The notes: generated by a model not told the origin, from the letters alone. A stretch of DNA of 64,000 bases from Phorcus lineatus (GCA_921293015.1 OV121081.1:1240001-1304000); one strand, 5' to 3'. Positions 48,433-61,471 are shown, counted from the stretch's first letter. A program made the numbers and translations.

Positions 48433-50204
48433 TAGCTCATCAGACTTTTGATAGAAATAGGTGTTGTGGTTTAGGCCATGGGGTCATGGGCAGTGTAGGA
48501 AAGATAGCCTGTCCCAACGTACGAGTTATTCACAATCAAATAAAAAAGGCCCATTGCCCATTTGGGGTCAAGGGGTCACCGAACTTACAATTCAGAATCC
48601 CCATTGTCCAAGGAGTCTACACACAACTATTAAGCTATCAAGACCTTTTGGAACTGGAGAAGAAGATGAAAGTAGGATTTTAAGGTTTTGACCCCTGTGA
48701 CCCCATTTGGGGTCAAGTGGTCACCAAACCTACAATTTAGAATCCCCAGTGTTCTAGGAGTCTTCACACAATTTTTCAGCTCTCTAGACCTTTTGGAACT
48801 AGGGAAAAAGATGAAATTAGGTTTTTTAGGTTTTGACCCCTGTGACCCCATTTGGCGTCATGGGGTCACCAAACCTTCAATTTAGAATCCCCGTTGGCCA
48901 AGGAGTCTACACACACCTTTTCAGCTCTCTAGACCTTTTGGAACTGGAGAAGAAGATGAAAATAGGTTTTTCAGGTTTTGACCCCTGTGACCCCATTTGG
49001 GGTCATGGGGTCACCAAACCTACAATTTAGAATCTCCAGTGCCCAAGGAGTCTACACACAACTATTCAGCTCTCTGGACCTTTTGGAACTGGAGAAGAAG
49101 ATGAAAATAGGTTTTTCATGTTTTGACCCGTGACCTCATTTGGGGTCATGGGGTCACAAAATCTACAATTTAGAATTCCCAGTGCCCAAGGAGTCTACAC
49201 ACAACTTTTCAGCTCTCTGGACCTTTTGGAACTAGGGAAAAAGATTAAATTAGTTTTTTTAGGTTTTGACCCCTGTGACCCCATTTGGGGTCATGGGGTC
49301 ATCAAACCTACAATTTAGAATCCCCGTTGGCCAAGGAGTCTACACACAACTATTCAGCTCTCTGGACTTTTTGGAACTGGAGAAGAAGATGAAAATAGGT
49401 TTTTCATGTTTTGACCCCTGTGACCTCATTTGGGGTCATGGGGTCACAAAATCTACAATTTAGAATCCCCAGTGCCCAAGGAGTCTACACACAACTTTTC
49501 AGCTCTCTGGACCTTTTGGAACTAGGGAAAAAGATGAAATAAGTTTTTTTAGGTTTTGACCCCTGTGACCCCATTTGGCGTCATGGGGTCACCAAACCTA
49601 CAATTTAGAATCCCCGTTGGCCAAGGAGTCTACACATACCATTTCAGCTCTCTAGACCTTTTGGAACTGGAGAAGAAGATGAAATTAGGTTTTTCAGGTT
49701 TTGACCCCTGTGACCCCATTTGGGGTCATGGGGTCACCAAACCTACAATTTAGAATCTCCAGTGCCCAAGGAGTCTTCACACAACTATTCAGCTCTCTGG
49801 ACCTTTTGGAACTGGAGAAGAAGATGAAAATAGGTTTTTCATGTTTTGACCCCTGTGACCTCATTTGGGGTCATGGGGTCACACAATCTACAATTTAGAA
49901 TCTCCAGTGCCCAAGGAGTCTACACATAACTTTTCAGCTCTCTGGACCTTTTGGAACTGGAGAAGAAGATTAAAATAGATTTTTAAGGTTTTGACCCTTG
50001 TGACCCCATTTGGGGTCATGGGGTCACGAAATCTACAATTTAGAATCCCCATTTGCCAAGGAGTATGCACATAAAATTTCAGCTCTCTAGAGTCATTGGT
50101 TCTGGAGAAGAAGTGAAAAGTTTACGGATGGACGGACGGATGGACGGACGCCGGACGCCTTGCCATGCCATAAGCCCATCGGGTCTTTCAGACCTGATGA
50201 GCTA
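48433..50204 (+). mobile_element. Element built of eleven 145-bp units with short inverted ends
   Basis: Inverted TAGCTCATCAG marks both ends (48433-48443 and 50194-50204). Between about 48540 and 50110 lie eleven units of about 145 bases containing TTTTGACCCCTGTGACCCCA, TTGGGGTCATGGGGTCACCA and CTCTGGACCTTTTGGAACTG. The right flank of the array has a GGACGGACGG-type stretch, then GCCATGCCATAAGCCCATCG. The plan, TIRs around a minisatellite core, resembles non-autonomous pearl-type elements of bivalves. The family name is inference. Short repeated frames inside the units are not genes. Confidence 0.7.
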
Positions 50205-51274
50205 AAAATGAAAGGTTTCATAAAGAACAGTTTAGAAAACCCTCTACTAGCTTTCAATAAGAATACCCTCTACTTATATATATGCAACCATATATAAGAA
50301 AAGTACTATTGTTTATATGAATAGGTATTGTGAGCACCTCCCAACCTGGCCTACATGATGACCTCAGATCAAGCATCTGGTATTCCATCTCAATGTACAC
50401 ACATTTACAAAATTCGGCGTCCGGATCCGGAAGCACAAGGTCCGGATAGGTGAGTTCATTTTCTTAGGAAAATGTTCGTTTCACTATACAATCGTTCGGA
50501 TAGCGAGGTTTCCGGTTATCAATATAATATTTTTTTCATGATTTTTTGTTGTTTTGTGGAAAATACATTCCACGGCAGAAGAAACTTCACTTAATTTTCT
50601 TCAGACACACAATACTGCTACCAGATATGGATAAATTTTTACGCTATGCTTAGTAAATAGTACTACACAAGTTTACTCATAGGGGTATTTACTATCACAC
50701 TTTTACACCTGTTCACACACACAAGGGGTGCTAAATCGCTGATTTGACATGTTGTTTCACCACAGGGCTTTAGAATTCAGATAGAAATTCTTACGATATG
50801 GATACAAAGTACATCTACCTTCGCAACAGGCCCTATTTCTCTATCTCCTAAACTAATGAAGATTCCAAAACGATTTTTTTAAAGAATTCAAACTGTTCGA
50901 CAATATATCTTACTGAAACTTTGTATGTGCATTACCTACCTACTGTAGTAGTCCCTTTTGATATTTTCAGGCTGTTTCTGCTGAACTGCAGCATTTTAAT
51001 GGGTTTTTTTTATTTCCAATGTTCGATATGGAGTCTGTACAGACATTTACACTCCGGGAGCTGAACCTAAAATTGTTGGATGTATCTCACTGAAACCTTT
51101 GTGACTTTTTGTATTTTGCGTTTGCTGAAATGAGTGTTCATAACATTCTTTTTAATGGAAACTCGGACTCAATACACTTTTAACATTTGTTCATCGAATG
51201 GTCATGCACACAAACCTTTAAAATAATTTGAAAAAAATCAACCTATTCCTCATGATGAACGACGCCAACTAGCT
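50205..51274. other. Intergenic DNA, no gene recognised
   Basis: AT-rich sequence downstream of the minus-strand arrestin gene. No conserved frame or array seen. Confidence 0.5.
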
Positions 51275-51280
51275 TTTATT
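51275..51280 (-). terminator. AATAAA polyadenylation signal, arrestin-domain gene
   Basis: TTTATT on the + strand is AATAAA on the minus strand, 112 bases after the stop codon at 51392-51394. Confidence 0.5.
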
Positions 51281-51391
51281 TATAAAAATATCATTGTCCG
51301 TGCGGGTTAGTATTGTCTCAGCGTTAACATTAACTTCACGTTGGATGGGCGGAACTCCGCCTATTTCTGGAAACACCACCATCCTGTCGAA

Positions 51392-54300
51392 TTACGTCGC
51401 CGGATTGATGGAGTTTCTAGACCGTTTGTTGAACACGCCATCATCCTGTTTCGAAGTTCCCGGCATGCAGCTGGGAGCGGGAGACAAGGCTGACATCTGT
51501 TTGTCACTGAGGGGGATGTTCCCGACAAAGACACAAGCGTTCAGAATCAGGTCTCGTCTCAGTCCCGCTGATCTAACACGCACCTGTGGAAACACGGTAT
51601 TTGAATGAGGGATTTATGTATTTTCATTAGTGTGCTTGTACATTCGTCTTTATTTGTTTGAAAACATTCAATGTTTTATTATATTCCTGACTTTCATTCG
51701 TGACATTTGATTAGACAGCAAATGGCCAGCAAAACGAGAGAGCAAAAATGCCTTTCTCCCTGAGTGACTAGTGTTATGAATGTTATTGTTCAATGTTTTG
51801 AAAACGAAGCATTTACGTTAAGCTTATTCATTTCACGTCGTACCTTCAAGATGCATTTTTCGCGCTAGTTGATAGCTGGCTTAAGAATTATTATGTCTGA
51901 ATTCGTGGTTTGAGTACAGTGCCCTGATAAGCGATTGGAAGCTTGCTCATAGGAAAACATGAGGTTCAGTGCGCTTATGACCATGCACTGAAAAGTTGAA
52001 ATGCAGTAGGGCTTTAACTAGACCGTGATTCAGACTGACGCGAAAGATGCCTTGCGAGAGAAGTTCGGAGAGTACGCTCGCCCATTACACACCTCCAGCG
52101 CGTACTCAACGTGTATGATGCTGCAGCCCGCCAGGTAGGAGGGAGGGGCGGGGGGAACTGTTAGCGTCTCCTCCCAGTTGTCATGGCAACAAGGCGATAT
52201 CAGGCCACGATGAGCTTCAGTCACCATGGTGACTACCCTTGTAGAGGTGCTCTTCCGCTTCTCCCCGGAAACAGCTGAACCGTGTAGGGTTGTAATCTGC
52301 AGCATATACCAATATCACGAAATCATTAATAAAATCAGTCTTGACATGTCTTTTTAAGAAATTATCTCTAACCTTATACTTGACCAATATGGTATGCAAA
52401 TATTTCAAATTCTCTGTCTGATGACCTTGTGAATTGCAAATTTCGCCAATAAACATTCAATCGTTTTCATTAACAAACTCTGAAAACAACAAAATAAAGT
52501 CCCTGACCATAAACAGTTTGAGAGAGGAAGAGTCGACGCCTTGGTTGGATGTGTTCATAATCTGCACCTCAACTTCCATGTTCTCGCCTACTACCCAGCC
52601 CGCTCTGCGCAGCCGCAAACTTGCAGTGACGGTTCCGGAAGCACAGCACAAATACCCAATACCTTCCTCGTGTCTGTCTTCTACGGGTCTCTGTAAGAAT
52701 ATCACGTTTATATTTTAACAGCAGTTGATAAAATGTGTGATTAGCATGACATAAAATAACAAGAGTGCTCTGAGAGCGCGACATTACCCGCCAGATATCA
52801 TTTCGATGAACACTTTTTCCTCTAAGGAGCATTTCAATTGAATGAGCAGTGTGTGTTATTTACAATGACACGAAATTTATTAATAAGACAGCACTTTAAA
52901 TAACAATTAAATATTTTTTATGATTCTTGAAATATTCAATGGTTGATAGTGGGTTGGTAGGAGCCCTTGACCTTAACCTGTAATATTGAAGGAGAACATT
53001 AAACCTAAGGTCATAGATATACTAGTTTTCAATAAGGTTGGGAGACCCCAAGAGTCTTCTGCATCATATGCTTTTAGTCAAGGGTCTAACTCATTTAAAA
53101 ATCATTTCAACCATCCTCAATTTTGATTTTTACATCGCTGTTACTGTTTTCAATGGTTGAAAAAGATTGGGCAAAACTGTGAAAGGAATTAATTTCGCAG
53201 ATCATGTATCGATGTAAAACGGCAAAGTCATCGCTTTCAAGTCAAGGACCATAATTGTGGGTGGAAATCATCGCAAACATCCAACATTTCGATTTCCTCA
53301 TCTCCAATCTAAACTTCAGGCGTTTGTAAAGTTTCAGAAATATTGATAAAAAAAAATTTCAATCGCACTATAACACAACGACAGAACTTCATTAAACTAT
53401 AGCTGGGATCCAAATCTGTACCCGACTGGAACCATTTGGCCATGACTACTGATTAGTACAAGTACAATTACCTCGGGAGGTTACCAATGCTTGGATGTAT
53501 CTGATTGTCATCTGTCTAACCCAAGTTAATGTCTTGATTATTGAATGAAAACATTAACTTAACATTCAAAATATTGTAACGTGAAAACGTCTTAGGACCA
53601 GTAAAGATGATATTTAATTTAGTTAAATATCTTTATATTTAAAATGACTTAGTAATTTATATTGTTCCAAGCGAAAGACAGTGCTTTTATACGATGCCTT
53701 GCAAGTGCTATCATACGCATCTTCTTTACATATACAAATTTGCAATAATCCAAATAATGCGTTACGCATCCTCTTTCTTTAAGTATTTCTTACCTTGTCG
53801 GGCAAGGATGGCGCTATCAGACCGTTGTGGCGGGGACAGCCCTTGATAGCGTACGTTCGAATCCCGTTCGAGTCAATATTTAAAAAAATTTATTCCTCGG
53901 AACACGGTCAATTTTAATCAGACTGGTCAGAACGTGCGATCAACGAGGAATGTTTCAGACCGTTGAGAAGAGGAAAGCCATTGGCGGAGTAAGTTCGAAT
54001 TCTCCAGGAGTTAATTTTGTAAATCTTTTATTCCTCGGAACGCGGTCGATTTTATTCAGACCGCAGGAAATTTAATGTACCAACGAGAAGCAGAATAATA
54101 GCAGTTGTTGAAATGACAAATATCTAAGACTATAATCTAGAATCAGAACAATCTTGTTAAAGTTTATCTATGATAAGGTCAAGGTCACTTAGTTTAACTA
54201 AGTTTTTGGCTCAATTAGACACTATTATTTCTCAAAAGAAGCACTTACAGCTGCTGCTGGGATTGTGTTTAAATCCAGGGCCCTGTGGACTGTGAAAGTT

Positions 54301-57224
54301 TTCCTGACAATATGGTTTGAACCATGCACGCGTTCCACTGTTGCAATAGCAACATAAGTGACGCATGCGTTGTCGACATGTGTTTGTTCCTCATCAAACG
54401 TGCTGGGCAGTCCGTCAGGGAGAAGAAAGGAGAAGGGGTGTTCATGTCGCCCTGGCTGCAGCCACGTCTTCTCCTTCGTGTCGGTTGCTTCTCCATCTGT
54501 AAAGTCTGAAGTCATATTTTCAAAGAACATTTGTTATGTTAATCCGTTAGAAAGTAAGTATTATTTGATGGATTAAATTCAATATCTATTTGTCTTGAAG
54601 GTTTGTCTCTACTATCGCCTTTTCATTCAAGCCTTTAGTTAACGAAGTATCACTTCTGGTTTTGCAAAGTTAAACCCAATGACTCAGGCGAACAAACACT
54701 GAACATAGTTATCATTGAATACATATAGACTCACCGACTGCCACTGTTAGGAAGGCCTGTTAGGATACGAACTCTATCCCGGAAATCTGGGGTTGGATTC
54801 TTACTCGTGTTAATCTCTCCTCGTTATGATACGTCAAAGACTCTTTTGTGAATTTACGCACACGAGTAGCTATTGACAATTTAGTTTGTTTACTGTTCAT
54901 GTCACGATCGAAACGAAAAGATTTCCGACTCTTCCCGTTCATCTCGATAAGTTTTCACCTTGCCGTGGAAGATGGGTTAGCTTTTTCGTAAATAATACCT
55001 GGAATACATTATGACCAATAAATAGCCAGATACTAAACCAGTACACTTGTTCGGTTTTCGCGGAAAGCTAATATAGGGTCACATATAATAATATCTTTCA
55101 ACTCTGACGACAAAGAAGACTGGCGAATGCCTACCTACGAACTGCTCCCTGTGTGTGAAGTACTCCTCCGCCCCCCTGTACACGTCCTTCTCCCCCTGTG
55201 CGTCTGTGGACTCAAACTTTACTCTCGCCTCCCCTTTCAGCAGCACGTACACACCTGCACACACAGACACGTGCGTTATTGACAAAGGTATTATGAAGTT
55301 GAGGTCACACTTTCCGAAAAAGTTTAAATCCTTGTAATATTCGAAAGAGGAAAGCTTGAATCAATACTAAAAAAGTTTTCCATTCTATACCTAGGAGGGG
55401 CTTAGAAGCTGCGAAAAGTGATAAGTTGAATAGGAATTTCATGCTTTTCAGTGTTTTTTGACATTAAACAGACAGACAGATTCTTTATTAGACAATTCAG
55501 TCAAAAAGTACATTTTACAAACAACAAAAGTTTGCAGCACGGTGGAGAACAGTCTTATCTTATGCTTGTTACTTATCAACAGACGAAAAAGCCTAAGAAA
55601 TACTATAATTGGACCTATTAATTAAATGACTTTAGTACAAGATTTAATTATTCATAATATAGAGATTTGGTGCGCTACAGCAGCTATGTCTCCTCGTGTG
55701 TTCTTACTTAGTCTTAAATTTTGGTCTTCAAAATTAGGGGGTTGGGGGGAGGACTCGGTCCCTCCTTCCACCCTGAGTACTATGAACCATAAATATGCCA
55801 ATCTAGACAACCCTCGGGCATATTGCCGGACTTCCCATAGTTCATTTATGTTATTAAGTATACAACTTGAACAAAAGTAAAAGACGCAAATTGGAACCAC
55901 ATCACATAACTATTACATCTAGTTCCTGACTAGCTTTCTAACTTAACCGACAGTCTAAATAAATGAGATGGTCTGCATAATCGAATTTTTAAAAACACAA
56001 TTTCAGAGAGACGAATTCGATTTCGTACATGCTTGGTTATAATAGAGAGAATATTGATGAGATATCTTATTGATAGTAGATTTCGAACAATGGTGTAGCA
56101 CCATTAATGTCATGATATCGCAATGCGTTTAAATAATTAAATACGAGATCCACGATGCCATATCAAAACATGTTCACATCACAATGACATAAAGCAATAA
56201 ACGTGACGTCACAATGCTAAGGTATCCAATTCTCTGCAGGTGCCCTGTCCAGGAACGAAACACTTGAGACACCAACGACACTGTAGCTCGTTCTCTTAAG
56301 GAAAAAGTGATCTACCGTATAGTAAAACAAATGTTCTTATTGGAATACAGTGGATTCTAATTAAAAAAGGAGTTCTTGATTACAACGTTTGGAGAAGTTA
56401 TGTGTATCATACTCGGATCAGTGAAAGGTGTTTACACTAAAACGAGCGCATGAAGGTTTGGTTTGATGGGTTTGTTTACTACGACTACGGGTAATCTAGT
56501 CTAGCATTGAGATGTTTTACCTCATGAAGACAGTGTATTTTGTATATTCAGATATTTAAAGTTGGGAATTGAACAACTAAAAAGCGTGCCACAGCGCCGT
56601 TACGGTAGTGTTGCATAAAGCCATAATCTAGCCTGGGTGTCATTTCCTAGAGAAGACACTACATCAGTGGTAAGGTGCAACGACCCTCAAATATGTTGAT
56701 TTTTATCTTTAACTATGCATGTCTAGGGTTGTTAAATAAAATCTAGAACTCGTATCTCCAGATGCCTATCTATCTATCTGTCTGTCTGTCTGATTTATCT
56801 TAACATCTTCGCTCGTTGATTAAGCCATCGTTTTCGATATATTTCATAATTAACATTTTTGTTTACACAAAACTGTCTAATATTTAAGATCGGCAAATAT
56901 TCAATAATATGAATGTATTTAGATCTGAGTTGATGTTGGAGATTTTGTAAGTCAACTACTGCAAATTCAATCAATTGTCCACAAATCCACCTTTCTTTAT
57001 CTTGACATTATTCCAAAGGCGCCCTTTGTAACTGACAGCAAATTCAATCATATATTGAGTGCGCATGTGTCTTTTGAACTGATAACAGGATTTGTAAATC
57101 AATTACCCTTATCTTCCAACGGGGCAGATAGCTGAAGTATGAGTCTGCCCTTAACTGCCTCCCCGCCGCAGTACACCGCATCAGCCTTGTCAAACACAAC
57201 GTTCAGAGCCCGGATCTTGCCCAT
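51392..57224 (-). CDS. Short alpha-arrestin (arrestin domain-containing protein)
   Basis: Six exons in transcript order: 57224-57107, 55254-55135, 54505-54249, 52690-52508, 52296-52093 and 51583-51392 (TAA). All introns are GT-AG and the phase closes exactly, giving 357 aa. The N terminus, M-G-K-I-R-A-L-N-V-V-F-D-K-A, is typical of ARRDC proteins. The arrestin-N domain covers about residues 5-165 (with P-F-S-F-L-L-P), and arrestin-C about 175-330 (G-E-N-M-E-V-E-V, V-E-Y-A-L-E and V-G-N-I-P-L). Alpha-arrestins link membrane cargo to NEDD4-type ubiquitin ligases and endocytosis through PPxY motifs. Here the tail after V-G-N-I-P-L is only about 40 residues and shows no PPxY, so ligase recruitment would need another route. 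Exon 3 has two possible acceptors nine bases apart. An ATG seven bases upstream of the start opens an overlapping out-of-frame ORF. The exon begins after TTTTTTTGCAACTGCAG, so a noncoding first exon lies further up. Confidence 0.9.
53817..54061 (+). repeat. Two tandem ~136-bp modules with B-box-like motifs
   Basis: Modules start at about 53817 and 53953 with CAGACCGTTG. Each then has a GTTCGAAT B-box-like core and a TTTATTCCTCGGAACxCGGTC segment. Similarity to tRNA B boxes suggests a tandem SINE-like repeat, but no convincing A box was found. It lies in an intron of the arrestin gene. Confidence 0.55.
55383..57106. other. Arrestin gene intron 1, no further gene
   Basis: Intronic sequence upstream of exon 2. 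It contains the TATC/TGTC microsatellite at 56766-56792 but no extra exon, recognised transposable element or long array. Confidence 0.5.
56766..56792 (+). repeat. TATC/TGTC tetranucleotide microsatellite
   Basis: A compound run of CTAT units changing to CTGT units, about 27 bases in all. Confidence 0.9.
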
Positions 57225-58059
57225 ATCTCATTTATACACAAACTGCAGTTGCAAAAAAAGTGAGTGCTGGAGTAGAAATCAGAATGGAATGAAGACTGAA
57301 CTGCAATGGGTTAGTAGGGGTACTCGACATTATGTAAATATTATTATTATTATAGAAAAAGAATATAATTCAAATTGTTTTCTAAAATGAAATAAATGAA
57401 CACGAGATGATGAAGTAACTAGTACCATAGGTTCGTGTATCTCCTTGTATAAAAGTATTGATAGCTATGATATCGTGGTACCATGTGATGCAATCCTTAC
57501 GATCAAAATTATACCAATACAATTAGCTTCAGCCTTCAATTAGCTTGAATCCTCTAAAGTAGGGACGCACTGTTGATCCTTGTTTGCAAGATGACGCATC
57601 AGAACCCTTGATGGACCCAAGCTACCCTGATTGTATAGCGTGCAGTTTATAGCTGTCGTACTAGCACCGATTGTTTAAAGACGGTACAACTCTTAAAGAC
57701 GATCTAATGAAAACATAATATTTTGAAACTGTTATAACCAAATATTAAGAGCTGAAAAACGAACAAACTCTCCAGTAATTACGTAGTTTATCGTTTTAAC
57801 AACTGTCCTCCAGTTAACTATTGTAAAACAGTAAACATTCATTGTGGGAAATGTTTGGTGTATCAGGAATGTTAACACTAGAGACGAACGTTTCTAAAAG
57901 TTTAGAATGTGGTAACAACGTTTTACATCTGCACCTGGAAGTTTTTAAACATCTTGTTTTGAAGATTCATCTAGATGTGCTGTTTATCATCCAGTTAATA
58001 GTTTGAACATAAAGTAAAAACGGACGTTCAAGAATCTTGATTAATAGAATTTCACTTAC

Positions 58060-58280
58060 CTGGTGGTTTTTAGAAATCCTGGTTAAGTAGTACTAAAGAA
58101 CCGATGCTGACTTGAAGAAGAATGTAGTTAAGCATCCGTCCAACATATATTGAGCTGTACTGATGTTTAAAAACTGAAATGAGGATGACCCAAAACAAAG
58201 AAGACAAAACTTATAACGGCGAAGAAGGATGACGATACAGATGGACGTGTTAGTTCCCGACGACAGAGATCACGACGTCT
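58060..58280 (-). other. Candidate noncoding first exon of the arrestin gene (copy 1)
   Basis: The minus strand reads CACCAG then GTAAGTGAA, a near-perfect 5' splice site, directly upstream of the arrestin gene, whose coding exon 1 starts with an acceptor. Exon start is unknown; the interval is nominal. The same donor recurs at 60305. Confidence 0.35.
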
Positions 58281-59039
58281 GTAGCTAAGATTAAAGTTTA
58301 TTGCTGAATGCCACAAGACGGTTCAGAAACCGAGCTAAAAACGCTTGGTTGTACATCTATGTTGTAGTTCAGCGTCAATGTCAATTGATTAAGAATAACT
58401 TTAATAAATATAAAGTGACAACGCTCCGCTCTGTAGCAAATGAAAAAGATCTACGCCACAATATTTTGTTTCACATCAAACCATCAACAGAACAAAGAAG
58501 ATCGGTGGAGCGTTTCTTCATGTTAAAGTGATAAGCTTAGCGCAGGTGTTCATATTTTTATTTTTATTTCATATGGCATTACGTTTCTGAATTAGAATAT
58601 AAACAATTCAAGTAACACGTCAAAACAAACTGATCAGTTGACAAACGAGATAAAAGTATCGCAAAGGAATCGAGTATTCATAAAGATGTAATATATATGT
58701 TTATTGGCGTTAATCATTTTGTTTGAGATGTAATTAAAGTTTGAATACTGAAATATTTATCGACTATGAATGTCTGACATCCCTTTCCCCTCCACCGCCC
58801 TCACCCCCACGAACATATGAGTTTCAGAAGGGTAAATTGCGTGAGTCATGAAGCAGGAATGTACGGTACTGATGCAAGCTGTAGTTTGTCAATACGCTTA
58901 ATTACCTCAATGTAATCACAGAAATATGTAGAATTTTTAATAAAATCTCATTTAAACTAATTTGAAAATTACTTGTCGTTAATTACCTTGTCAGTTTATC
59001 GCATTGCATTATGTAAATTCAGATGTTCAACCATAAATT

Positions 59040-59299
59040 ATTAATTGAGAAAGGAAGGAGCCAAAGACTGTCCATTTTGCATCGTCCCAGTTGTCGAATC
59101 AAAGTACCATCTATGTATGGAATGTGACTTTTATTCTAATCTACGTCAGAGTCTGCTTCCTAAATATTATACTTCATACCCAAATATTTGTAAATTTATA
59201 CGTTTGATGTCATTATGCAATACAACCCTTGTCAATAATCTAGCTAAATATGTATTTCTAGAATTAAAAATACGTTCAAATTTTCTTAATTGTAATTAG
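59040..59299 (+). mobile_element. 3' fragment of a LINE reverse-transcriptase ORF (copy 1)
   Basis: The frame ending TAA/TAG near 59299 encodes C-P-F-C, then V-E-S-K-Y-H-L-C-M-E-C, and L-R-Q-S-L-L-P-K-Y-Y. This is the zinc-knuckle-like C terminus seen after the RT domain in many animal non-LTR retrotransposons. Only about 85 residues remain; RT and endonuclease are absent. Confidence 0.7.
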
Positions 59300-59811
59300 C
59301 CATTTGCTATATTATACGGCGCTTCAGTAATTCTGATTCATGTACTTGTATAATGGGCCGGTGGACTCTTTACGGAAATAAACACAGTTTCACTAATATA
59401 AAGTAATGCACGCAAATAATTCGTATATACAACGAATCATAGATAATGCACATGTCTCCATATCTGTAACGATCCGCCCTCAGATAACTATCTCGTAAGT
59501 TATATAACAAATACTTTCGTCATCAGGTTGTAAAATTGATTCTAAAATTCATTTTGTGCACAGCTGACCATAGATTTTTTTATATTTTTCAGCCAACCTC
59601 GACTCATACCTTCTTCATTGTTACCTTGAAATTGTCAGTTTGAGCGGAAAAAGCGTGCTATAGTGCCTTTAATCATAGTTCCTTTAAGAGTTATCTTCTA
59701 TCTGATAACATCTATTAACATATTTGAATAATTTGTAAATTTAGGATTTTCTCTTTATTTTGATTGGCCCAAACGCCTTTAAAATCAAACTTTTTCTATA
59801 CTTCACGTTTC

Positions 59812-60156
59812 TGACATAGGTCGATTACTGTAGTAAAAAGAACCGGAAAGAAGGCTAGAGTTTGGGTAATCCCCAATGCACAAATATTTTCCGTAAAATG
59901 TCTCCTCATTGGCTAAACAATACACTCAAGGTGTGGGGCCGTTGGCTCTTTCCGTTCGTAAGTTTATTTACAAGAACATCCTGGATGACCAATAGGAAAC
60001 GATCTGATAATTCTCCACTTATATTAGTAAAGAATTATCGAAACGTATAATATGGATACTGTAAGAAGAGTTCCAGTAATATGTATTTAGTTGCAATACT
60101 TTTTTCAGATGTATAAATGCTGGGCGAGTAGCCTACCTCTAAAGGCTCAGATTGTT
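59812..60156. other. Unique spacer between duplicated units
   Basis: About 345 bases with no counterpart in the flanking units and no recognised feature. Confidence 0.6.
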
Positions 60157-60304
60157 GTAACAAAGTTTTACATCGGCACCTCGAAATTTTTAAACATCTT
60201 GTTTTGAATATTCATCTAAATGTGCTGTTTATCATCCAGTTAATAGTTTGAACATAAAGTAAAAACGGACGTTCAAGAATCTTGATTAATAGAATTTCAC
60301 TTAC

Positions 60305-60525
60305 CTGGTGGTTTTTAGAAATCCTGGTTAAGTAGTACTAAAGAACCGATGCTGACTTGAAGAAGAATGTAGTTAAGCATCCGTCCAACATATATTGAGC
60401 TGTACTGATGTTTAAAAACTGAAATGACGATTACCCGAAACAAAGAAGACAAAATTTATAACGGTGAAGAAGGATGACGATACAGATGGACGTGTTAGTT
60501 CCCGACGACAGAGATCACGACGTCA
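60305..60525 (-). other. Candidate noncoding first exon of the arrestin gene (copy 2)
   Basis: Same CACCAG/GTAAGTGAA minus-strand donor as at 58060, preserved in the second duplicate. Exon start unknown; the interval is nominal. If both are used, the arrestin gene has duplicated alternative promoters. Confidence 0.35.
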
Positions 60526-61189
60526 GTAGCTAAGATTAAAGTTTATTGCTGAATGCCACAAGACGGTTCAGAACCCGAGCTAAAAACGCTTGGTTGTACA
60601 TCTATGTTGTAGTTCAGCGTCAATGTCAATTGATTAAGAATAACTTTAATAAACATAAAGTGACAACGCCCCGCTCCGCTCTGTAGCAAATGAGAAAGAT
60701 CTACGCTACAATATTTTATTTCACATCAAACCATCAACAGAACAAAGAAGATCGGTGGAGCGTTTCTTCATGTTAAAGTGATAAGCTTAGCGCAGGTGTT
60801 CAGTTGTGTTCTAGTCATGTATATTTTTTTTTATTTACTATGGCATTATTTTTCTGAATTAGAATATAAACAATTCAAGTAACACGTCAAAACAAACTGA
60901 TTAGTTGGCAAACGAAATAAAAGTATTGCAAAGAAATCGAGTAAGCTTGTTTGTATATGCTTATTGGCGTTTATCATTATGTTTGAGATGTAATCAGATG
61001 GGTAATTTGCGTAAGTCATGAAGCAGGAATGTACGGTACTGATGCAAGCTGTAGTTTGTCAATACGCTTAATTACCTCAATGTAATCACAGAAATATGTA
61101 GAATTTTTAATAAAATCTCATTTAAACTAATTTGAAAATTACTTGTCGTTAATTACCTTGCCAGTTTATCGCATTGCATTATGTAAATT

Positions 61190-61471
61190 CAGATGTTCAA
61201 CCATAAATTATTAATTGAGAAAGGAAGGAGCCAAATACTATGTCCATTTTGCATCGTCCCAGTTGTCGAATCAGAGTACCATCTATGTATGGAATGTGAC
61301 TTTTATTCTAATCTACGTCAGAGTCTGCTTCCTAAAGATTATACTTCATACCCAAATATTTGTAAATTTATACGTTTGATGTCATTATGCAATACAACCC
61401 TTGTCAATAATCTAGCTAAATATGTATTTCTAGAATTAAAAATACGTTCAAATTTTCTTAATTGTAATTAG
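61190..61471 (+). mobile_element. 3' fragment of a LINE reverse-transcriptase ORF (copy 2)
   Basis: Same C-P-F-C and Y-H-L-C-M-E-C knuckle as copy 1, about 90 residues, with K-L-L-I-E-K-G-R upstream as in LINE C termini. It differs from copy 1 by a small indel near C-P-F-C and by Y to D after L-L-P-K. It duplicated with its host segment rather than by retrotransposition. Confidence 0.7.

Larger units (their letters stand above)
57913..59811. repeat. Segmental duplication, unit 1
   Basis: About 1.9 kb that aligns along its length with 60157-61969 in direct orientation, nearly identical by eye over most of it. Unit 1 has about 90 extra bases near 58700-58830. It contains a strong minus-strand donor at 58060 and a LINE 3' fragment at 59040-59299. 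Confidence 0.92.

Noticed and set aside
48396-49898. Series of ~65-aa frames with near-identical sequence
   Set aside because: They are the same part of each 145-bp tandem unit and end in each unit; not genes.
51294-51608. 104-aa frame on the + strand
   Set aside because: Antisense to the last arrestin exon, whose minus-strand protein matches the arrestin-C end.
58301-58531. 76-aa + strand frame in duplication unit 1
   Set aside because: The matching region of unit 2 has a five-base insertion that shifts the frame, so it is not preserved.
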